A stretch of DNA of 64,000 nt. Origin: Sesamum alatum (Eukaryota > Streptophyta > Magnoliopsida > Lamiales > Pedaliaceae). This document shows positions 22,227-36,141 of the stretch, in pieces. The translations under genes were made by a program, and so were the position numbers. The stretch is taken from the NCBI GenBank assembly GCA_034509735.1, contig JACGWO010000004.1, forward strand, positions 12,009,395 through 12,073,394, read 5' to 3'. The notes under the pieces were generated by a model. It was not told the origin of the DNA and made no database searches. It saw only the letters and a list, made by a program, of their open reading frames with translations. Position 1 is the stretch's first letter, and each line of letters begins with the position of its first letter.

Positions 22227-25200
22227 ATGTCTAAGAGTCCATTGACCATGGTACTTGAGACTAATAAGTTCAACAGAATGAACTACTCGGACTGGTTGAG
22301 AAACCTAAGATTGTCCTCGGTTTCGAGAACCAAGTCTACATCTTGGACGAGCCGCCGCCAAGCAACTTACCAGAGGGGTCGACGCCAGAAGAACATTTGA
22401 CGTTCAAGAAATGGCAAGGATAACCGAAAAGTGCGCAGTATCATATTGGCTTCGATGTCTAACGACATCCAGAAGCAATAGGAGAGGCTGGACAACGTCT
22501 CCGCCATAATTCTCTGCATGAACGAGGTTTATACGGTTCCGCACAGGCATATTAGATATGCCGCCAGAAAAGCATTCTTTGGCACCAAGCTTGCTGAAAG
22601 ATCGTCTGTACAAAGTCATGGAGTTAAGATGCTCTCTCTAGTGGAGAAGCTTGAGGACCTTAAAGCTGGGCTAAACAATGACACGTACATTGATGTTATC
22701 CTCCAGTCGCTTCCTCCGTCCTATGACCATTTGTTGTAAACTACAACATGAACGGACTTGAGAAGTCTATTCATGAGTTGATCAACATGCTGGTCTAATA
22801 CGAGGCAACGAGCCACAAGTCGGCACCGGCGGTATTGATAGGAGAGGCTTAGACCTCCAAGGAGAATGGAAAAAGGGCCGGACGCTGGAAGAGGAAGAAG
22901 GAAAAAGGGAAGACGGTTGCGGCCCCTGCTCGCGCTCTAGGCGCCCTTGTTGCCCCAGTGGGGATGGGCAAAGGGAAAGGGAAGGCCCGTGGTTCTCAGC
23001 GGTCCAAGGCAAATGATGTCTGCATGCATTGCCCAGGAAAGGGCATTGGAAGAGGGAGTGCCCACAACTTCTCTCTAACCCAGATATGTTTGTGGTTGAA
23101 GTAAACATGATAACTAATTCTGCTTCATGGGTATTGGATACCAGGTGTGGTGCTTACATCTGCAATGATTTGCAGGCACTACAAAGAAACAGAAGGCTAA
23201 CCAAGGATGAGATGATTCTGAGGCTAGGCGATGGCAAGGCCGTTGCTACGGAAGTCGTAGGATTAATTGAGTTAGCCATTAGTAGTCATGTTAGGATTGT
23301 ACAGAACGACTGTTTCTATGTACCTAGCATGATTAAAAATATTGTATCTATCCCAATCCTTAACAAGGAAGGATATTCATTTACCATCAATAAAAATGGT
23401 TTTTTCATTATAAAGGATGGTATTTCTCATTTGCTTGGTACATTGGTAAACGGTCTGTACATACATCAACAGTCTAATTGGATTATGACTGCAGAACACA
23501 AATGAAAATACGATAATCATGATAACGCACAGATATGGCATGCGAGGTTAGGTCGTATCTCCAAAGATGGGATAAGAAGGTTGGTAGACTCAAAGAGTCT
23601 AGAAATAAACGATTTGAACAACCTACCGACCTACGAATCCTGTCTGAAGGGAAAGATGACCAAGAAAACCTTTGTTGGACAAAGCACGCTGGCCAATGGT
23701 ATGTTGGATTTGATCCAAACGGACGTCTGTGACCCACTAAATACTCAGGCTAGAGATGGGTACTCGTACTTCATAACCTTTATCGATGATCACTCACGGT
23801 ATGGTTATGTTTACCTGATGAGGTACACGTCTGAAGCCTTTAGAAGGTTTAAGGAATACCGACTTGACGTAGAGAATCAAACCGGTTGAAAGATCAAAGC
23901 CATTCGGTCGGACCGAGGTGGAGAGTATTTGAGTGGTGAGTTTACTGATTTATCTAAAAGAGAATGGGATTCTCTCTCAGTGGATCCCTCCTGGAACACC
24001 ACAGCTTAATGGTGCGTCTGAAAAGAGGAATCAGACCTTGTTGGACATGGTTCGATCCATGATGAGTTTCACCGAACTCCGCTTATCCTTCTAGGGATAC
24101 GCTCTTGAGACGATGGCCAAAGTTTTGAACTTGACGCCATCTAAGAAGATATCCCATGCGCCATATGAGATATGGCATGGCAAGCCTGCCTCCTACAAAT
24201 ACTTGAATGTGTGGGGTTGCCCCGCATATGTCAAGAGATTAGTGGAAGATAAACTGGACCCGAGGTCTAGTTTATGCAGGTTCATCGGATATCCGAAAGA
24301 AACTGCGGGGTATTATTCTATGATCCCTCCGAGAAAAAGGTTTTTGTCTCGCGAAACGCAGTGTTCTTGGAAAAGGGTTTTCTATCGGATAGTCGACGCG
24401 ATGAGGTACTCCTTAAGAAATCAAGTGAGGTACCCCATGAGGCGGTAGTGACATCTGAGTCGGTAGTTCCCACTGATAATGTTCCAATCCTCCGTAGGTC
24501 GGCCAGAGTATCCTATGCACTTGATAGGTATGGATTCCTAGGCCTGATCGGTTAGTTGGATAATGATCCAAATACGTACGGAGAAACGATGTCGCACATC
24601 GATTCCGATAAGTGGCTTAAGGCTATGAAATCCGAGATGGACTCAATGGGTACAAACTAGGTTTGGACCCTAGTGGACCCACACAAAGGGGTAAAACCCG
24701 TAGGGTGTAGATGGGTCTACAAATGTAAGCTTGGAGCTGACGAGGAGGTTACAACCTTCAAAGCCAGGCTTGTGGCAAAGGGTTATACTCAGCGACCCAG
24801 GGTCGATTTTGAGGAAACCTACTCGCCTGTAGCAATGGCTAAGTCCATTCGGATACTGCTTGCCATAGCAGCATGGTATGACTATGAAATATGGCAGATG
24901 GACGTGAAAACCGCCTTCCTCAACGGTTTCGTGGAGGAAGAGATCTATATGGATCAACCTGAAGGTTTCACATCTGTTGGAGAAGAGTAGAAGGTCTGCC
25001 GTCTCTAAAGGTCCATCTATGGCTTCAACACAAGCTTCCCGAAGCTGGAATATGCGTTTTGATGAATTCATACGGGGATATGATTTCATCAAGAATGAGT
25101 CCGATCCTTGTGTATACAAGAGGATCATTGGGAGCTTAGTTGCATTTCTAGTGCTTTACCTTGATGACATCTTGCTCATTGTGAATGATGCTAAGATGTT

Positions 25201-26148
25201 GGGTACCACTAAAGCTTGATTGTCAACGCAATTCTCCATGAAGGATATGGGCAAGCAATCCTACATCCTTTGCATCAAGATCTACAGGGGATAGATCTAG
25301 AAGGATATTAGGAATAGCCCAGTCCTCGTATATTGAGAAAGTCTTGAACAGATTCAAGATGGAGAACTCAAAACGAGGATTCCTTCCTATGGGGCATGTA
25401 AAATTAAGTTATCCAAGAAGCAGTCTCGTAAGACTGATGAGGAGCTTAAACGGATGTTGGATATATCCTATGCTTCAGTTGTAGGCAGCATTTAGTATGT
25501 TGTTCAGTGCACTAGACCTGATGTGATTTTCGCTTTAAGCGTGACTAGTCGATATCAAGCCTGTGCCGGGGAGGCACACTAGAGTGCGGTCAAGACTATC
25601 CTGAAGTACCTGAAAATGACTAAGGACATGTTCTTGATTTACGGTGGTGGAGAGTTGATACTGGAAGGCTATAGCGATGCTAGCTTCCAGTCGGATGATG
25701 ATGATGTCAAGTCTTAGTCTGGTTTTGTGTTAAGACTAAATGGTGGCGTGGTTGCTTGGAAGAGTTCCAAGCAGGCTACCACGGCGGACTCCACCATAGA
25801 GTCTGAATACATAGCAGCTTCGGAAGCTGCTAAGGAGGCAGTTTGGATGAAGAGCTACATCCAAGAGTTGGGTATAGTACCTAGCATCGCTGAGCAAGTG
25901 GTTATCTTCTGTGATAACAACGGGGCCATAGCGCAAGCAAAGGAACCGAGATCTCATCACTAATCCAATCGTATTCTTAGACGCTACCATCTGCTCAGAG
26001 ATATGGTTAGCAGGGGTGACGTTCGGATGGACCGAGTCAGCTCCACAGAAAACATAGCAGATCTACTTACTAAGCCCGTGTCGCAAGTTTCCTATACTCA
26101 GCATCTGGATAGGATGGGTTTGAGGTCAATGGGTGATTGACTTTAGGT
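22227..26148 (+). pseudogene. Element B gag-pol, decayed
   Basis: Begins ATG TCT AAG AGT (MSKS) at 22227. Gag with UBN2-type content lies at 22230-22960 with frameshifts and stops. A CCHC-like knuckle (CMHCPGKGHWKREC) follows at about 23020, then protease with DTRC in place of the DTG active site near 23137. Integrase zinc region and core occupy 23510-24130, the late integrase segment (YEIWHGKPASYK) about 24163, and RT 24673-25240 with YLDD in place of YVDD at about 25155. RNase H (ADSTIESEYIAASEAAKEA) lies at about 25785. At least eight frame breaks are visible. The order gag-PR-INT-RT-RH is the Ty1/copia order, and the RT style resembles the Tork/Tnt1 group (inference). Confidence 0.9.
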
Positions 26149-26149
26149 C

Positions 26150-26160
26150 AAGTGGGAGAT
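26150..26160 (+). other. Element B polypurine tract
   Basis: AAGTGGGAGAT directly abutting the 3' LTR start. Confidence 0.9.
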
Positions 26161-27833
26161 TGTTAGAATAGGTGACCAGAAAGCCAATAGGTTTGGCGTT
26201 TTGTAACCTATTTGACAACTTGATGTAATGTAATATTATGTGATGAATAAAATGAGTGTTTGTCACCAATAGTACATACTTTGTTGCGCTCATTTTTTCA
26301 TATGTTAAAACGGCGTTTTACTTATATCGCAACAAAGCCCACAGACCATGGTTAACAACTCATGCAGTTGGGCTACGCATTGGATGGTGGTCGTGAAATA
26401 AACTGATTGAGAGTTGGGTCTGAGACGTTCCAAGTCGAGGACCTCGAGACAGGGCATCGAGAGTCCTATGGAGACTTGCATCAAGAGTCGTGTTCATTGG
26501 ATAAGTGTCGTGTTTCATCGGCAACAGGAGTGGGACGCCTACATGATCTTGATGGGTTGGTCGACTGGGGTCGAGCCAACTGGACTGACTCGCGGGGATC
26601 ATCATATGGAAACCTTGGAGGCTTGATCGGTATGATTGGATTTTTCCGGTTCCGATAGTACGGGAGTAGTCCTCAAACTTGAGGAACTATGGCAGTCACG
26701 TGCACAGGACGGTTGTATCTTAGATCTGGCGAGAGGTGATTATTCTGTAGGATGATCATTATAAGCCTTGTCCAGTGCAGTCAGAATATGTAGCTAGGAC
26801 GGTGGATTCCAGAAAGTAGATCCGTCCCCTGTCAGTATGTGACAGAGGTATCTCCAACGCACTCGGAGATACGTTCATGCTATTTAAAGCTGTGGCCACA
26901 GTGGTTGGTTGAACAGGGAATGGTTTCCTATGTCGATGTAATGAAGCATGTGTAGTCTCGACTATTAAGCATAAATGCCTAGTCAAGGATGGGAATCGAC
27001 GCCCAATTTCATACCCTAGACTAAGGCCGGGAGACCGTACCCATACGGAATCGGTGCCTAAATATTCACGCCAACATTCACCTAGTCTCTAGTGCCATGG
27101 ACCGTTGCTAGACGACCACCCATGGTAACAGCCCTTGTGGGACACGGACATTAAATTGGATTTAATTTTGGGTTCGTCGTAATTGGATTATGGTAAAACC
27201 CGGTCCGTTAAATTTTGACCCGAGAGGAGATTTAATTCCTATTTTGGAATAGGAAGAAGTTGGACTTCTTCCCTAATTGAGCATGGCCGAAAATGCTCCC
27301 TTGGAGAAAGCTAAATTCAGCCATGTTGGATGCTAGGTGGTGGTTGACTTGTCTCTTTTCGTAAGAGACAAATCAACTCCAATCAAGCCCTTCCCTTTTG
27401 GTATGATTTGGTCATACCTTAATTATTGGTAAGCTTGATTGAAGAATTAATGGTGATTGATTGGGGTGTATCTAGACATCATTGGATGAACCTAGACACA
27501 TTCCAATAATCACAGTAATTCTGTATATATATTGGTATATACTAACACCTCTAGCAAGAGAATTCATAATTCATCTTTTCTAAGAAAAGAAGCACCAAAA
27601 TTCGGCCTCCTCTCTCTCTCTCTATACACTCGGCCTCTCTCTCCCTCTCTTAATATTGTTCTTCACTTGATCTTAGATTAAAAGGGAAGAACAAAGTAGG
27701 TTTAAGAAAAACACTAATTCATAATGTTTATCTTCTTAAACCGATTCCTTCATAAACCAGTTTTCTTCTAGCAAGGAGAACGTAAGTTTCTTTCAGTGTG
27801 GTGTTGATCACCTTTAGAGAGTTCATACGTTTG
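26161..27833 (+). repeat. Element B 3' LTR, first part
   Basis: Starts TGTTAGAATAGGTGACC. It carries the palindrome CTGTGGCCACAG at 26890-26901 and the conserved block near 27080-27130. Element C splits it after GTTTG (27829-27833), and it resumes at 38106. Confidence 0.93.
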
Positions 27834-29819
27834 TGAAAGGAATTGTGGATCGTCCCGGGAAAAGCGCGAATGCGGAAGCGCGGTATAATTAAAAAATAAA
27901 TGCGGAATTTAAACATGCTTTAAATTCAAGAACACGTTTCAAAGGGTGTGCCTTTGAAATTCCCGGGTGTTCGGTGTATCTCATGAATAAATCACATATA
28001 ACATATCATGGAGGCCATAGGGTAGAAAATTAAAAGGGACGAAAATCATAAACGAGACCTACCCGTTGTCGTTTTCGTCTTCAACGGCTACACGCGTTGT
28101 TCCCCGTTTTGCACCAAGATCTCGTTCTTGAGACCCTCCAAATCGTGACACACGATCCACCCACGTATCTTGCACGTCGTGCTAGCAACGAACAAGTTTA
28201 TATTTTGGAGTGGATGAATCAACAACACGTTATAAATTAACGGTATTGATTCATCAAGTTCTAATGTTCCAAGAACAAGAGAACAAAGAAAAATAATTTT
28301 CTTGGAGTGTGTGAGAGAAAGAGGGCGGACGAGATAGAGGGAGAGAGAGCCGAGTTGTGTGTGTGTGTTGTGTGTGTTGGAATTTCATCATCATGCAACT
28401 TGTAGGATGCTAGGGGTTTATATAGAAGAGGAGTTTAATCCTCTTTAAACTCCTCTTTCAAGAACTCTAATTTGACTAGGATTTTGACCTAGTCAAAGTC
28501 CTAGTCAAAGTAGTGTTTTGACCTAGTCAAAACAATCCTAGCCATCCATCTCTCCCATTGATCTCAACCGTTGATTTAATTTAATTTAATGGAATATTTA
28601 AAACCTATTTAAATATTTCCAAGAGGCTAAAATAAATATAAATATTATTTAAGCCATTAAATAAATCCCTTTGATAAATCTAATTTATCAATTTAATTCC
28701 TTATATCTAATAGAAGGAATTATTTCTCCAAGAAAAAGAGAGGACCCGATTAAATCCAATTTAATCATTCCTTCACTCCAATATTTAATTCCTAATTAAA
28801 TATCTAAATGTGTGTGGATAGTGTGTGACTCTTTAGGTTCACCTTTCAGCTAGACTTGGTCGGATTCCTAGAATCCTTCCGTTACCATGGGTGGCCATCT
28901 AGCAACGGTCCATGGCACTAGAGACTAGGTGAAATATTCAGGGATGAACATTTAGGCTCTAACAGTACACTTGTCCTTCTGTCTTCGGTCTCATCACTTA
29001 GAGTCTAGGGCACGGAAAATGCAGGTACCCATTTTGGACCTAAGTGTTGGTCTGTCCTCACTAAACGCCGCAAGGGAATCCTTCCCTTCTGTTCATTCAC
29101 TGTGGCCACAGTTTTAGGGACAAGACCTAGAGTATATATGAGACTCAACTGCCAAAACCTATTGACAGGAGACAGATCCTTTCTTGGAAACTACTGTCAC
29201 TTTGCACACCAGAACTGCACTAGACATGGCTTATGACTACCAAAGAGAATTCTGGCAATCTCTCACCATACCTAAGATACAGCCCTGATGTACAGGTAAA
29301 CTCAGCAATTCCTCAAGTCAAAGGACTTGACCTGTACCGTTGGAACCGGGAATACACGTCATACCTTGCTGACCATACTCAAGGTCCTCCGTAAGACGGT
29401 TCCCGCGAGTCACCTCAATCAGCTGCGTCCTAGCATGCTAACCCACTAACACTGCTTAGACGACCCTCGTCACCCGTCGATGAAACACGACAGCAGGTGC
29501 TTAGTGCAAGTCTCAAATGGAATCCCGGTACCCATTTTCGGGATTCCTTGACTTGGAGATTTCCGGACTGATTCGGGAAGACTGATTCCATGGACCTACC
29601 TCCAAGCGTAGTCCCAGTCCCCGAAATTGATTCTCAGTCCGTGGGCTTTGTTTGCGTAGTGAACAGATATAGAAAACAGATATAAGTGAACACAAACAAA
29701 GTAATGCCAAATGAAATTCACTTCTTTATTCATTAATGATTTATCAAACACCTATAATTGTCTAGACATAGGTTACATATACCCGCCAAAATTGGCTTAC
29801 ATGGTCACCTATTCTAACA
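27834..29819 (-). repeat. Element C 3' LTR
   Basis: 1986 bp. In element sense it runs TGTTAGAATAGGTGACC to ATTCCTTTCA. It carries the dyad 29100-29111, the hairpin 27937-27959, a TATA-like box at 28417-28424 and GA/GT-rich simple repeats near 28310-28375. Confidence 0.93.
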
Positions 29820-29830
29820 ATCTCCCACTT
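29820..29830 (-). other. Element C polypurine tract
   Basis: AAGTGGGAGAT on the minus strand, abutting the 3' LTR. Confidence 0.9.
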
Positions 29831-29835
29831 GACCT

Positions 29836-30699
29836 TTAAAGCCAATCACCCATATGCCTAATCCCCATCTTCTCAAGATGTTGCGTATGAGCACTCTGCG
29901 ACATAGGCTTTGTCAGCGGGTCTGCTGTGTTGTCTGCTGAGTTGACTCGGTCCATCCGAACGTCACCTCTTCCTACCATTTCTCTAAGAAGATGGTAGCG
30001 TCTAAGAATGTATTTGGAACGGTGATGAGATCTCGGTTCCTTTGCTTGCGCTATTGCACCGTTGTTATCACAGAAGATGACAACAGGCTCGGCGATGCTA
30101 GGCACCACACCCAACTCTTGGATGTAGTTTCTCATCCAAACCGCTTCCTTAGCAGCTTCTGAAGCTGCTATGTATTCAGCCTCAGTGGTGGAGTCAGCAG
30201 TGGTTGCTTGCTTGGAACTTTTCCAAGCCACTACTCCTCCGTTGAGTTTGAATACATACCCCGATTGAGACTTGGCATCATCGTCATCAGACTGGAAGCT
30301 AGCGTCGCTAAAGCCTTCCAGAATTAGTTCTCCATTGCCATAGACCAAGAACATTTCCTTAGTCCTCCTAAGGTACTTAAGGATGCCCTTAACGGCATTC
30401 CAATGTGCCTCTCCTGCACAGGACTGATATCTGCTTGTCACGCTCAAAGCGTATGTAATGTCAGGCCTGGTGCAATGGACCGCATATTGGATGCTACCTA
30501 CGACAGAAGCATAGGGGATGACTTTCATCTTTTCAAGTTCCTCATCAGTCTGCGGGGACTGTTTCTTGGATAACTTGATCCCATGCCTCATTGGAAGGAA
30601 TCCTCGTTTGGAGTAGTCCATTCGATATCTCTTTAGGACTTTCTCCATATACGAGTTTTGGGTGAGCCCTAACATCCTTTTAGATCTGTCCCTGACAAT
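29836..30699 (-). pseudogene. Element C pol, RT end and RNase H part
   Basis: Continues the pol frame after a single in-frame TAG at about 30700 (ILGI, stop, IVRDRSKRMLG). It covers the RT connection (SIQYAVHCTRPDITYALS) and RNase H (ADSTTEAEYIAASEAAKEAVW split over its catalytic D and E, then FCDNNGAIA and HHRSKYI), ending at a stop near the polypurine tract. Apart from the stop it looks intact. RNase H degrades the RNA template during reverse transcription. Confidence 0.93.
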
Positions 30700-32694
30700 C
30701 TAGATGCCTAGGATGTAGGAGGCTTCACCCAAGTCCTTCATGGAAAACTTGGTTGACAACCATGCTTTTGTGTTTCCTAACATTCTGACGTCATTACCAA
30801 TGAGCAGAATGTCATCCACGTAAAGCACTAGGAACACTATAGAGCTCCCACTGACCTTCTTGTATACACAAGGGTCGGATTCGTTTTTGATGAAGTCATA
30901 TCCCTGTATTACTTCATCAAATCGAATGTTCCAACTTCGGGATGCTTGTTTGAGGCCATAGATGGACTTCTGGAGACGACAGACCTTCTGTTCTTCTCCA
31001 GTGACCGTGAAACCCTCCGGCTGATCCATATAGATCTCTTCTTCAACGAAACCGTTGAGGAAGGCCGTTTTCACGTCCATCTGCCATATTTCATAGTCAT
31101 ACCATGCTGCTATGGCAAGCAGGATCCGAATGGACTTAGCCATGGCTACTGGCGAGTAGGTATCCTCAAAATCGACCCCGGGTCGTTGAGTGTATCCCTT
31201 GGCTACAAGCCTAGCCTTAAAGGTTGTGACTTCTCCATCAACGCCGAGTTTGCGCTTGTAGACCCACTTACAGCCCACTGGCTTAACACCTTTCGGTGGA
31301 TCTACAAGTCTCCAAACTTGGTTCTCGCTCATGGAGTCCATTTCGGTCTTCATGGCCTCAAGCCATTTCCCGGAGTCGATGTCAGACATCGCTTCCCCGT
31401 ATGTCTTAGGATCGTTATCCAGAAGATCGGTCGCACCTAGAAACCCATATCTCACTGGAGGTCTGGATTCTCTAGTGGACCTACGGAGGACGGGAACGTC
31501 AGTGGTGACTGTGGGCGCTGACTGTATCGGAGCCGGCGGTTCAGGGGCCGGGACTGGCCTTTCTTGAGGTTGTCCTTTATGCCTAGCATGTTGGACTTCT
31601 CTAGGTTGGTCAGCCCTCCGTGCGTTAATCCTAAATCCTCTTGATGAGGTTTCCGCGGCTATTTCTGATGGCTGAGTTCCATCACTTGATTCCTCAAGGA
31701 TCAGCTCATCAGGTTGGATATCCTCCGGGAAGCCTTGCTCCAAAAATACTGCATTCCTTGAAACAAATACCTTTTGTTCCAAAGGGTCATAAAAGTAATA
31801 ACCCGCAGTTTTTTTAGGGTATCCAACGAACCTGCATAGGCTAGACCTGGATTCTAGCTTATCTCCCACTAACCTCTTGACGTATGCGGGGCTGCCCCAC
31901 ACTTTCAAGTAGTTGTAGGACGCAGGCTTGCCGTGCCATATCTCATATGGCGTTTGGGTCAATGCATTGGTAGGCGCCAAATTCAACAACTTGGCTGCCG
32001 TTTCTAATGCATAACCCCAAAACGATAAGGGCAATTTGGTAAACCTCATCATGGACCGAACCATGTCCAACAGGGTTCGGTTCCTCCTTTCAGAGACGCC
32101 ATTTAACTGTGGTGTTCCGGGAGGTGTCCATTCCGATATTATACCATTTTCTTTTAGATAATCTAGGAATTCGGCACTAAGGTATTCACCGCCTCGGTCT
32201 GACCGTAGGACTTTAATTTTGCAGTTGGTCTGGTTCTCCACTTCAAGCCTGAATTCTTTAAACCTCTCAAGAGCTTCAGACTTGTACCTCATCAGGTAAA
32301 CATAACCGTACCGTGAATGGTCATCGGTGAAGGTTATGAAGTAGGAGAACCCACCTCGGGCCTGCGTCCTTAGTGGTCCACATACGTCTGTATGGACCAA
32401 GTCCAACAGACCTGTGGCAAGCCTACTTTGTCCTACAAAGGGCTTCTTGGTCATTTTCCCTCTTAGACAAGATTCACAAGTTGGTAGATCACTCAAGTCC
32501 CCAACCTCTAGGTTCTTTGAGTCTACCAACCTTTTCATCCTATCTTGGGATATGTGACCTAGCCTAGCGTGCCACAGACGTGCGTTCCCGTTATTATCTA
32601 ATTTCCGTTTGTGTTGAGCGTTAAGAACGAAATTCGTTTTGTTGCAAGATATAGAGCCCGTTGTGCAATGTACCAAGTAGATGAGCAATTCCAC
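30700..32694 (-). pseudogene. Element C pol, integrase and reverse transcriptase
   Basis: 664 codons. The pre-integrase zinc region HARLGH...CESC is at residues ~42-76. The integrase catalytic triad is recognisable in HTDVCGP (~D102), RSDRGGEYL (~D164) and PQLNGVSERRNR (~E201), followed by YEIWHGKPASY. A variable linker rich in Pro/Ser is at ~350-400. RT begins around residue 440 (W..VDPPKGVKPVGCKWVYK), with MDVKTAFLNG and the YVDDILLIG catalytic site near residue 605. The frame differs by one from the gag frame, so a one-base indel separates them near 32640. It ends at a TAG where relatives have a lysine codon. Confidence 0.93.
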
Positions 32695-33889
32695 ACCTCA
32701 TCAAATAAAAGCAATTTTTATTGATTCTGAACTCATAACCACTATTGTCCAACAATGGAATGGAAATGATGTTCTTAATCATACTAGGTACAAAATAAAC
32801 CTGCTCTAATTCTATGCTAATGGTATCACTAATCACTAAAGTGGCGGATCCTACTGCTTCTGCCGAGATGGCCTTGCCATTTCCAAGCTTCAGGATCATG
32901 TCCCCGCTACTTAGTTTTCTGCTTCTTTTCAGCACCTGCAAATCATTGCAAATGTGAGCTCCACAGCCGGTATCCAATACCCAAGAGGCAGAATTAGTGA
33001 CCATATTAACCTCAATCACATATATACCTTGGTTTGAGAAGAGTTTGGGGCACTCTCTCTTCCAATGCCCTTTCTCACGGCAGTTGATACATATGTCATA
33101 TGCCTTTGACTGTTGCTTGGAGACAACCTTTCCCTTTCCTTTGCCTTTCCCCTCTTTGGCAATGGGAACACTCTGAGTGTTCGTAGCTGCTATGACGGCT
33201 TTTCCCTTCCCCTTCTTCTTTTTCCAACGTCCGGCACCCTTGCCTTTCGTCTTGGAAGTTGAAGCACCTCCAAACAATACCGAAGGCGTGGACTTCTTAG
33301 TCGTTGCCTCGTATTGCACCAACATATTGATCAACTCATGAATGCCCTTCTCAAGTGCATTCATGTTATAGTTGACGATAAATTGGTCGAAGGAGGGTGG
33401 GAGTGACTGAAGGATCACATCTATGTACGTTTCGTTATCGAGACCTGCCTTTAGGTCCTCGAGCTTTTCCACTAGGGTAAGCATTTTAACCCCATGCTCT
33501 TGTACAGAGGATCCTTCTGTCATTTTAGTTCCAAAGAACGCCTTGGTCGCGACATACCTAGTATGCCGGTCCGGGACTGCATAGCAATCCTTAAGGCGAG
33601 CCATAATGGAAGGGACATCGTCTAGCCTTTCATATTGCTTCTGAATCTCATTGGTCATCGAAGCAAGTATGACGCTACGGACCTTCCGGTTATCCTTATG
33701 CCAAGTCTCGAACGTCTCACGTTCTTCTGGCGTGGATCCTTCCGGCAAGGTCCTAGGGAGAGGCTCGTCCATGACGTAGCCTTGGTTCTTGTAATCTAGG
33801 ACTATCCTGAGATTGCGCAACCAGTCGTTGTAATTTGTTCCATTGAATTTGTTTGTCTCAAGAATGGTGGAAAGTAGGTTCTTAGACAT
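32621..33889 (-). pseudogene. Element C gag and protease
   Basis: 422 codons from MSKNLL. The UBN2-type gag region occupies residues ~10-200 (YNDWLRNLRIVLD, IQKQYERLDD, YIDVILQSLPPSF). A Lys/Gly-rich linker lies at ~215-260 and a CCHC zinc knuckle CINCREKGHWKREC at ~267-280. The aspartic protease site WVLDTGCGAHIC is near 303-314. The start matches the MSK(N/S) start of A, B and H. The frame is lost after HLLGTLHNGLYILQQ through a one-base indel that puts integrase out of frame. Gag packages element RNA and the protease matures the polyprotein. Confidence 0.93.
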
Positions 33890-36141
33890 TTTAAAATCTA
33901 TATGTAGAAAAACAACGCGCGATCAGCAGAAAGTAAAGACGGTGGTTTGATAAAAAATAATTAAATGCTTGGTCTTTAGTCATTTAATCCTCCCACTATT
34001 TATACGAAAACACGGTACTCTCAAACGTGATTTTCGGGAAATCCTTTGCTAGTGGGCTTGGGATCCACAGCGATTTTTCCCATACCCCGCTTTTACGATT
34101 CGCATGGAAAAGATCCTGTGGGAGGTATTCCATACCATTCTCGTTCCACGAGATTCCCAAGATTATTGCCTCACCCTTTCGCATGATCCCGAGGACTCCA
34201 AGCGAATCATGCTAATTGGGCGTTAGACCCGACCCAATCGATCGAGCCACAGACCCACTGGTACCCCCACGACTCGTGAGACAGGTAACAGCAGCCCATT
34301 TTTCGTTCATGACATAGTGCAGCTTCTTTTAAGTACAATAACGTGCCACGACTCGTGAGACCACGCTATTGACCTAAAACAGCTTCCTCACTGTGCCATG
34401 GATTGGAAGGCATGGACAAACTCCTAGAGTTCATGTCCATTTTATTTAGGGTCTAATATTTCAACATTGGTCCAACCAATGTGAGAGTAGTGAATGACCG
34501 AGATCTCATAATATATCCATACATTCATCCATAATGCATAAATAAAATCCATCCATAGCAGTTATATGATAAATAAAAGTCATTCATCCATCATAATAAC
34601 CACATGCAAGATTAAAGCCTAGCACGCCCCTGTTGGATGATCACGAGCCCAATTCCTATGCGACCCACTGAGCCCGCAGTGGATCTATGGTCAATCTAGG
34701 GTTGGTCCTATACTATTACATAATAGTAACCCAATCATCATGCTGATGGGCCTTGGTCTCTTTTCCTCTTTCTTCACTTCATGGAAAACGCCAAGGGACC
34801 TCCGGTCTGGGCTCTCCATGTGGTCCTTCCTTCTACTCCGCCAATTACAAAAATGGAAACCTCACTCCTAGTCTACTCTCATTACATTATATAAAAAAAT
34901 AGAAACCCCAGCGAAAACCCGGGGGGAGTACATAAGGAGGGAGGTAGAATGCCTTATTATTAGCCAAGGCAACTAGAAAGAGAGAAGGAGAAAGCAGTTA
35001 AAGAGGCACACAGGCCCAACAGAAAATTAAACCATACATCCGGTCTAGGGCTCGTGATCATCCATTTCCATCCAACACACATAATCACATGATCCAATCA
35101 CATAATTACAATATACCAATAATTCATGATTTCCAATCATAATAATCCAAAACAGAAATAAATGATCATGTGCGCAACGTGTGAAAAATAAAACACAAAT
35201 ATTGGTAATAATATTTTTCTTGTTTTAGGAAAACCTTTCCTCATTATTTTAAGTAAAATAACCCCGTGATTCCAAATCCAATTTATTTTACTCCTAAAAT
35301 AATGTCTTTAGGAATTTAGGCAAAATTGAACCCAAAAACGAATTTTCAGAATTAATTCAAAATTAAAACTAAAAGTAAATAAAAAATAAAATAATACTAG
35401 GGTTTCCAAAACCCTAGCTGCAGCAGCCGCCGGCCGCCGCCACCGGCAGCAGCCGGCCGGCCGTGCGCGCAGGGCAGCAGGCCCAGCCTGCCGCCACTGC
35501 GCGCGCAGGCACTGCCTGGCCGGGCGCGCGCGCGCAGGCCCCTTGCCTGCGTGCGCGCGCCTGGCCGGCAGCCCGCTGCGCGGCCTGGTGTTCCGGCAGG
35601 CCGTCGCGCGCGCAGGCTCCTCTGCCTCGCGCGCGCCGGCCTGCTGGTCGCCAGACGCGCACTGGGCACGCCCGCCGGGCGCGCGCGTGCAGACGCCTCC
35701 GTCTGCGGGCGCGCGCGCCTGGCAGCGCGCCTGGTGCCGTCCGCGCGCGGGCTCTCCGCCCGACAGCCTTGCGCGAGCGCGCGCACAGACACCCTCGTCT
35801 GCCCGCGCGCGCGGCTGGAGGCGCCCCTTGCGCGCGCGCCCGCGCGCAGCCATCCTGGCTGCGCGCTGCCCCTGCGCGACCGGCTGGGCGGGCGCGCACA
35901 GGCTACCCTTGCCTGCGCGCGTCTGCCCTGCCGGCAGCGCTCGGCTGCGCGGCCAGCCTTCCCGGCTGGCCGGCTGTGGCGTTTCTCGTTTTCAGTTCAA
36001 ATTTTCCCCCGTTTCCCAAGAAAACAGAAAAATACCAATATTCAGAATTTCACACGAATTAAAAGCAATAAAACAACATGCTTTAATAATCAAGAAAATC
36101 AAGATTCAATTAAAACATGCTAAACCATAAACCACTCCAAG
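33890..36141 (-). other. Element C untranslated leader
   Basis: Holds the dyad pair 34267-34280 and 34346-34359, the leader hairpin 34665-34682 and the GC island 35413-35985. The PBS expected just inside the 5' LTR is missing: leader sequence CATAAACCACTCC joins LTR sequence AAGAAAAAGCGCG directly at about 36141. Confidence 0.8.
35413..35985. other. GC-rich leader island of element C
   Basis: About 570 bp, the longest of the five islands, dense in GCGCGCG, CCTGCG and CCGGC words. Several Ala/Arg-rich frames of 130-200 codons cross it on both strands. They are compositional and overlap one another. Confidence 0.85.

Noticed and set aside
35308..36130. Long Ala/Arg/Pro-rich open frames on both strands over the GC island of element C (130-199 codons)
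   Set aside because: Frames overlap on both strands and arise because GC-rich words contain no stop codons. They do not correspond to each other between elements A, B, C and I.
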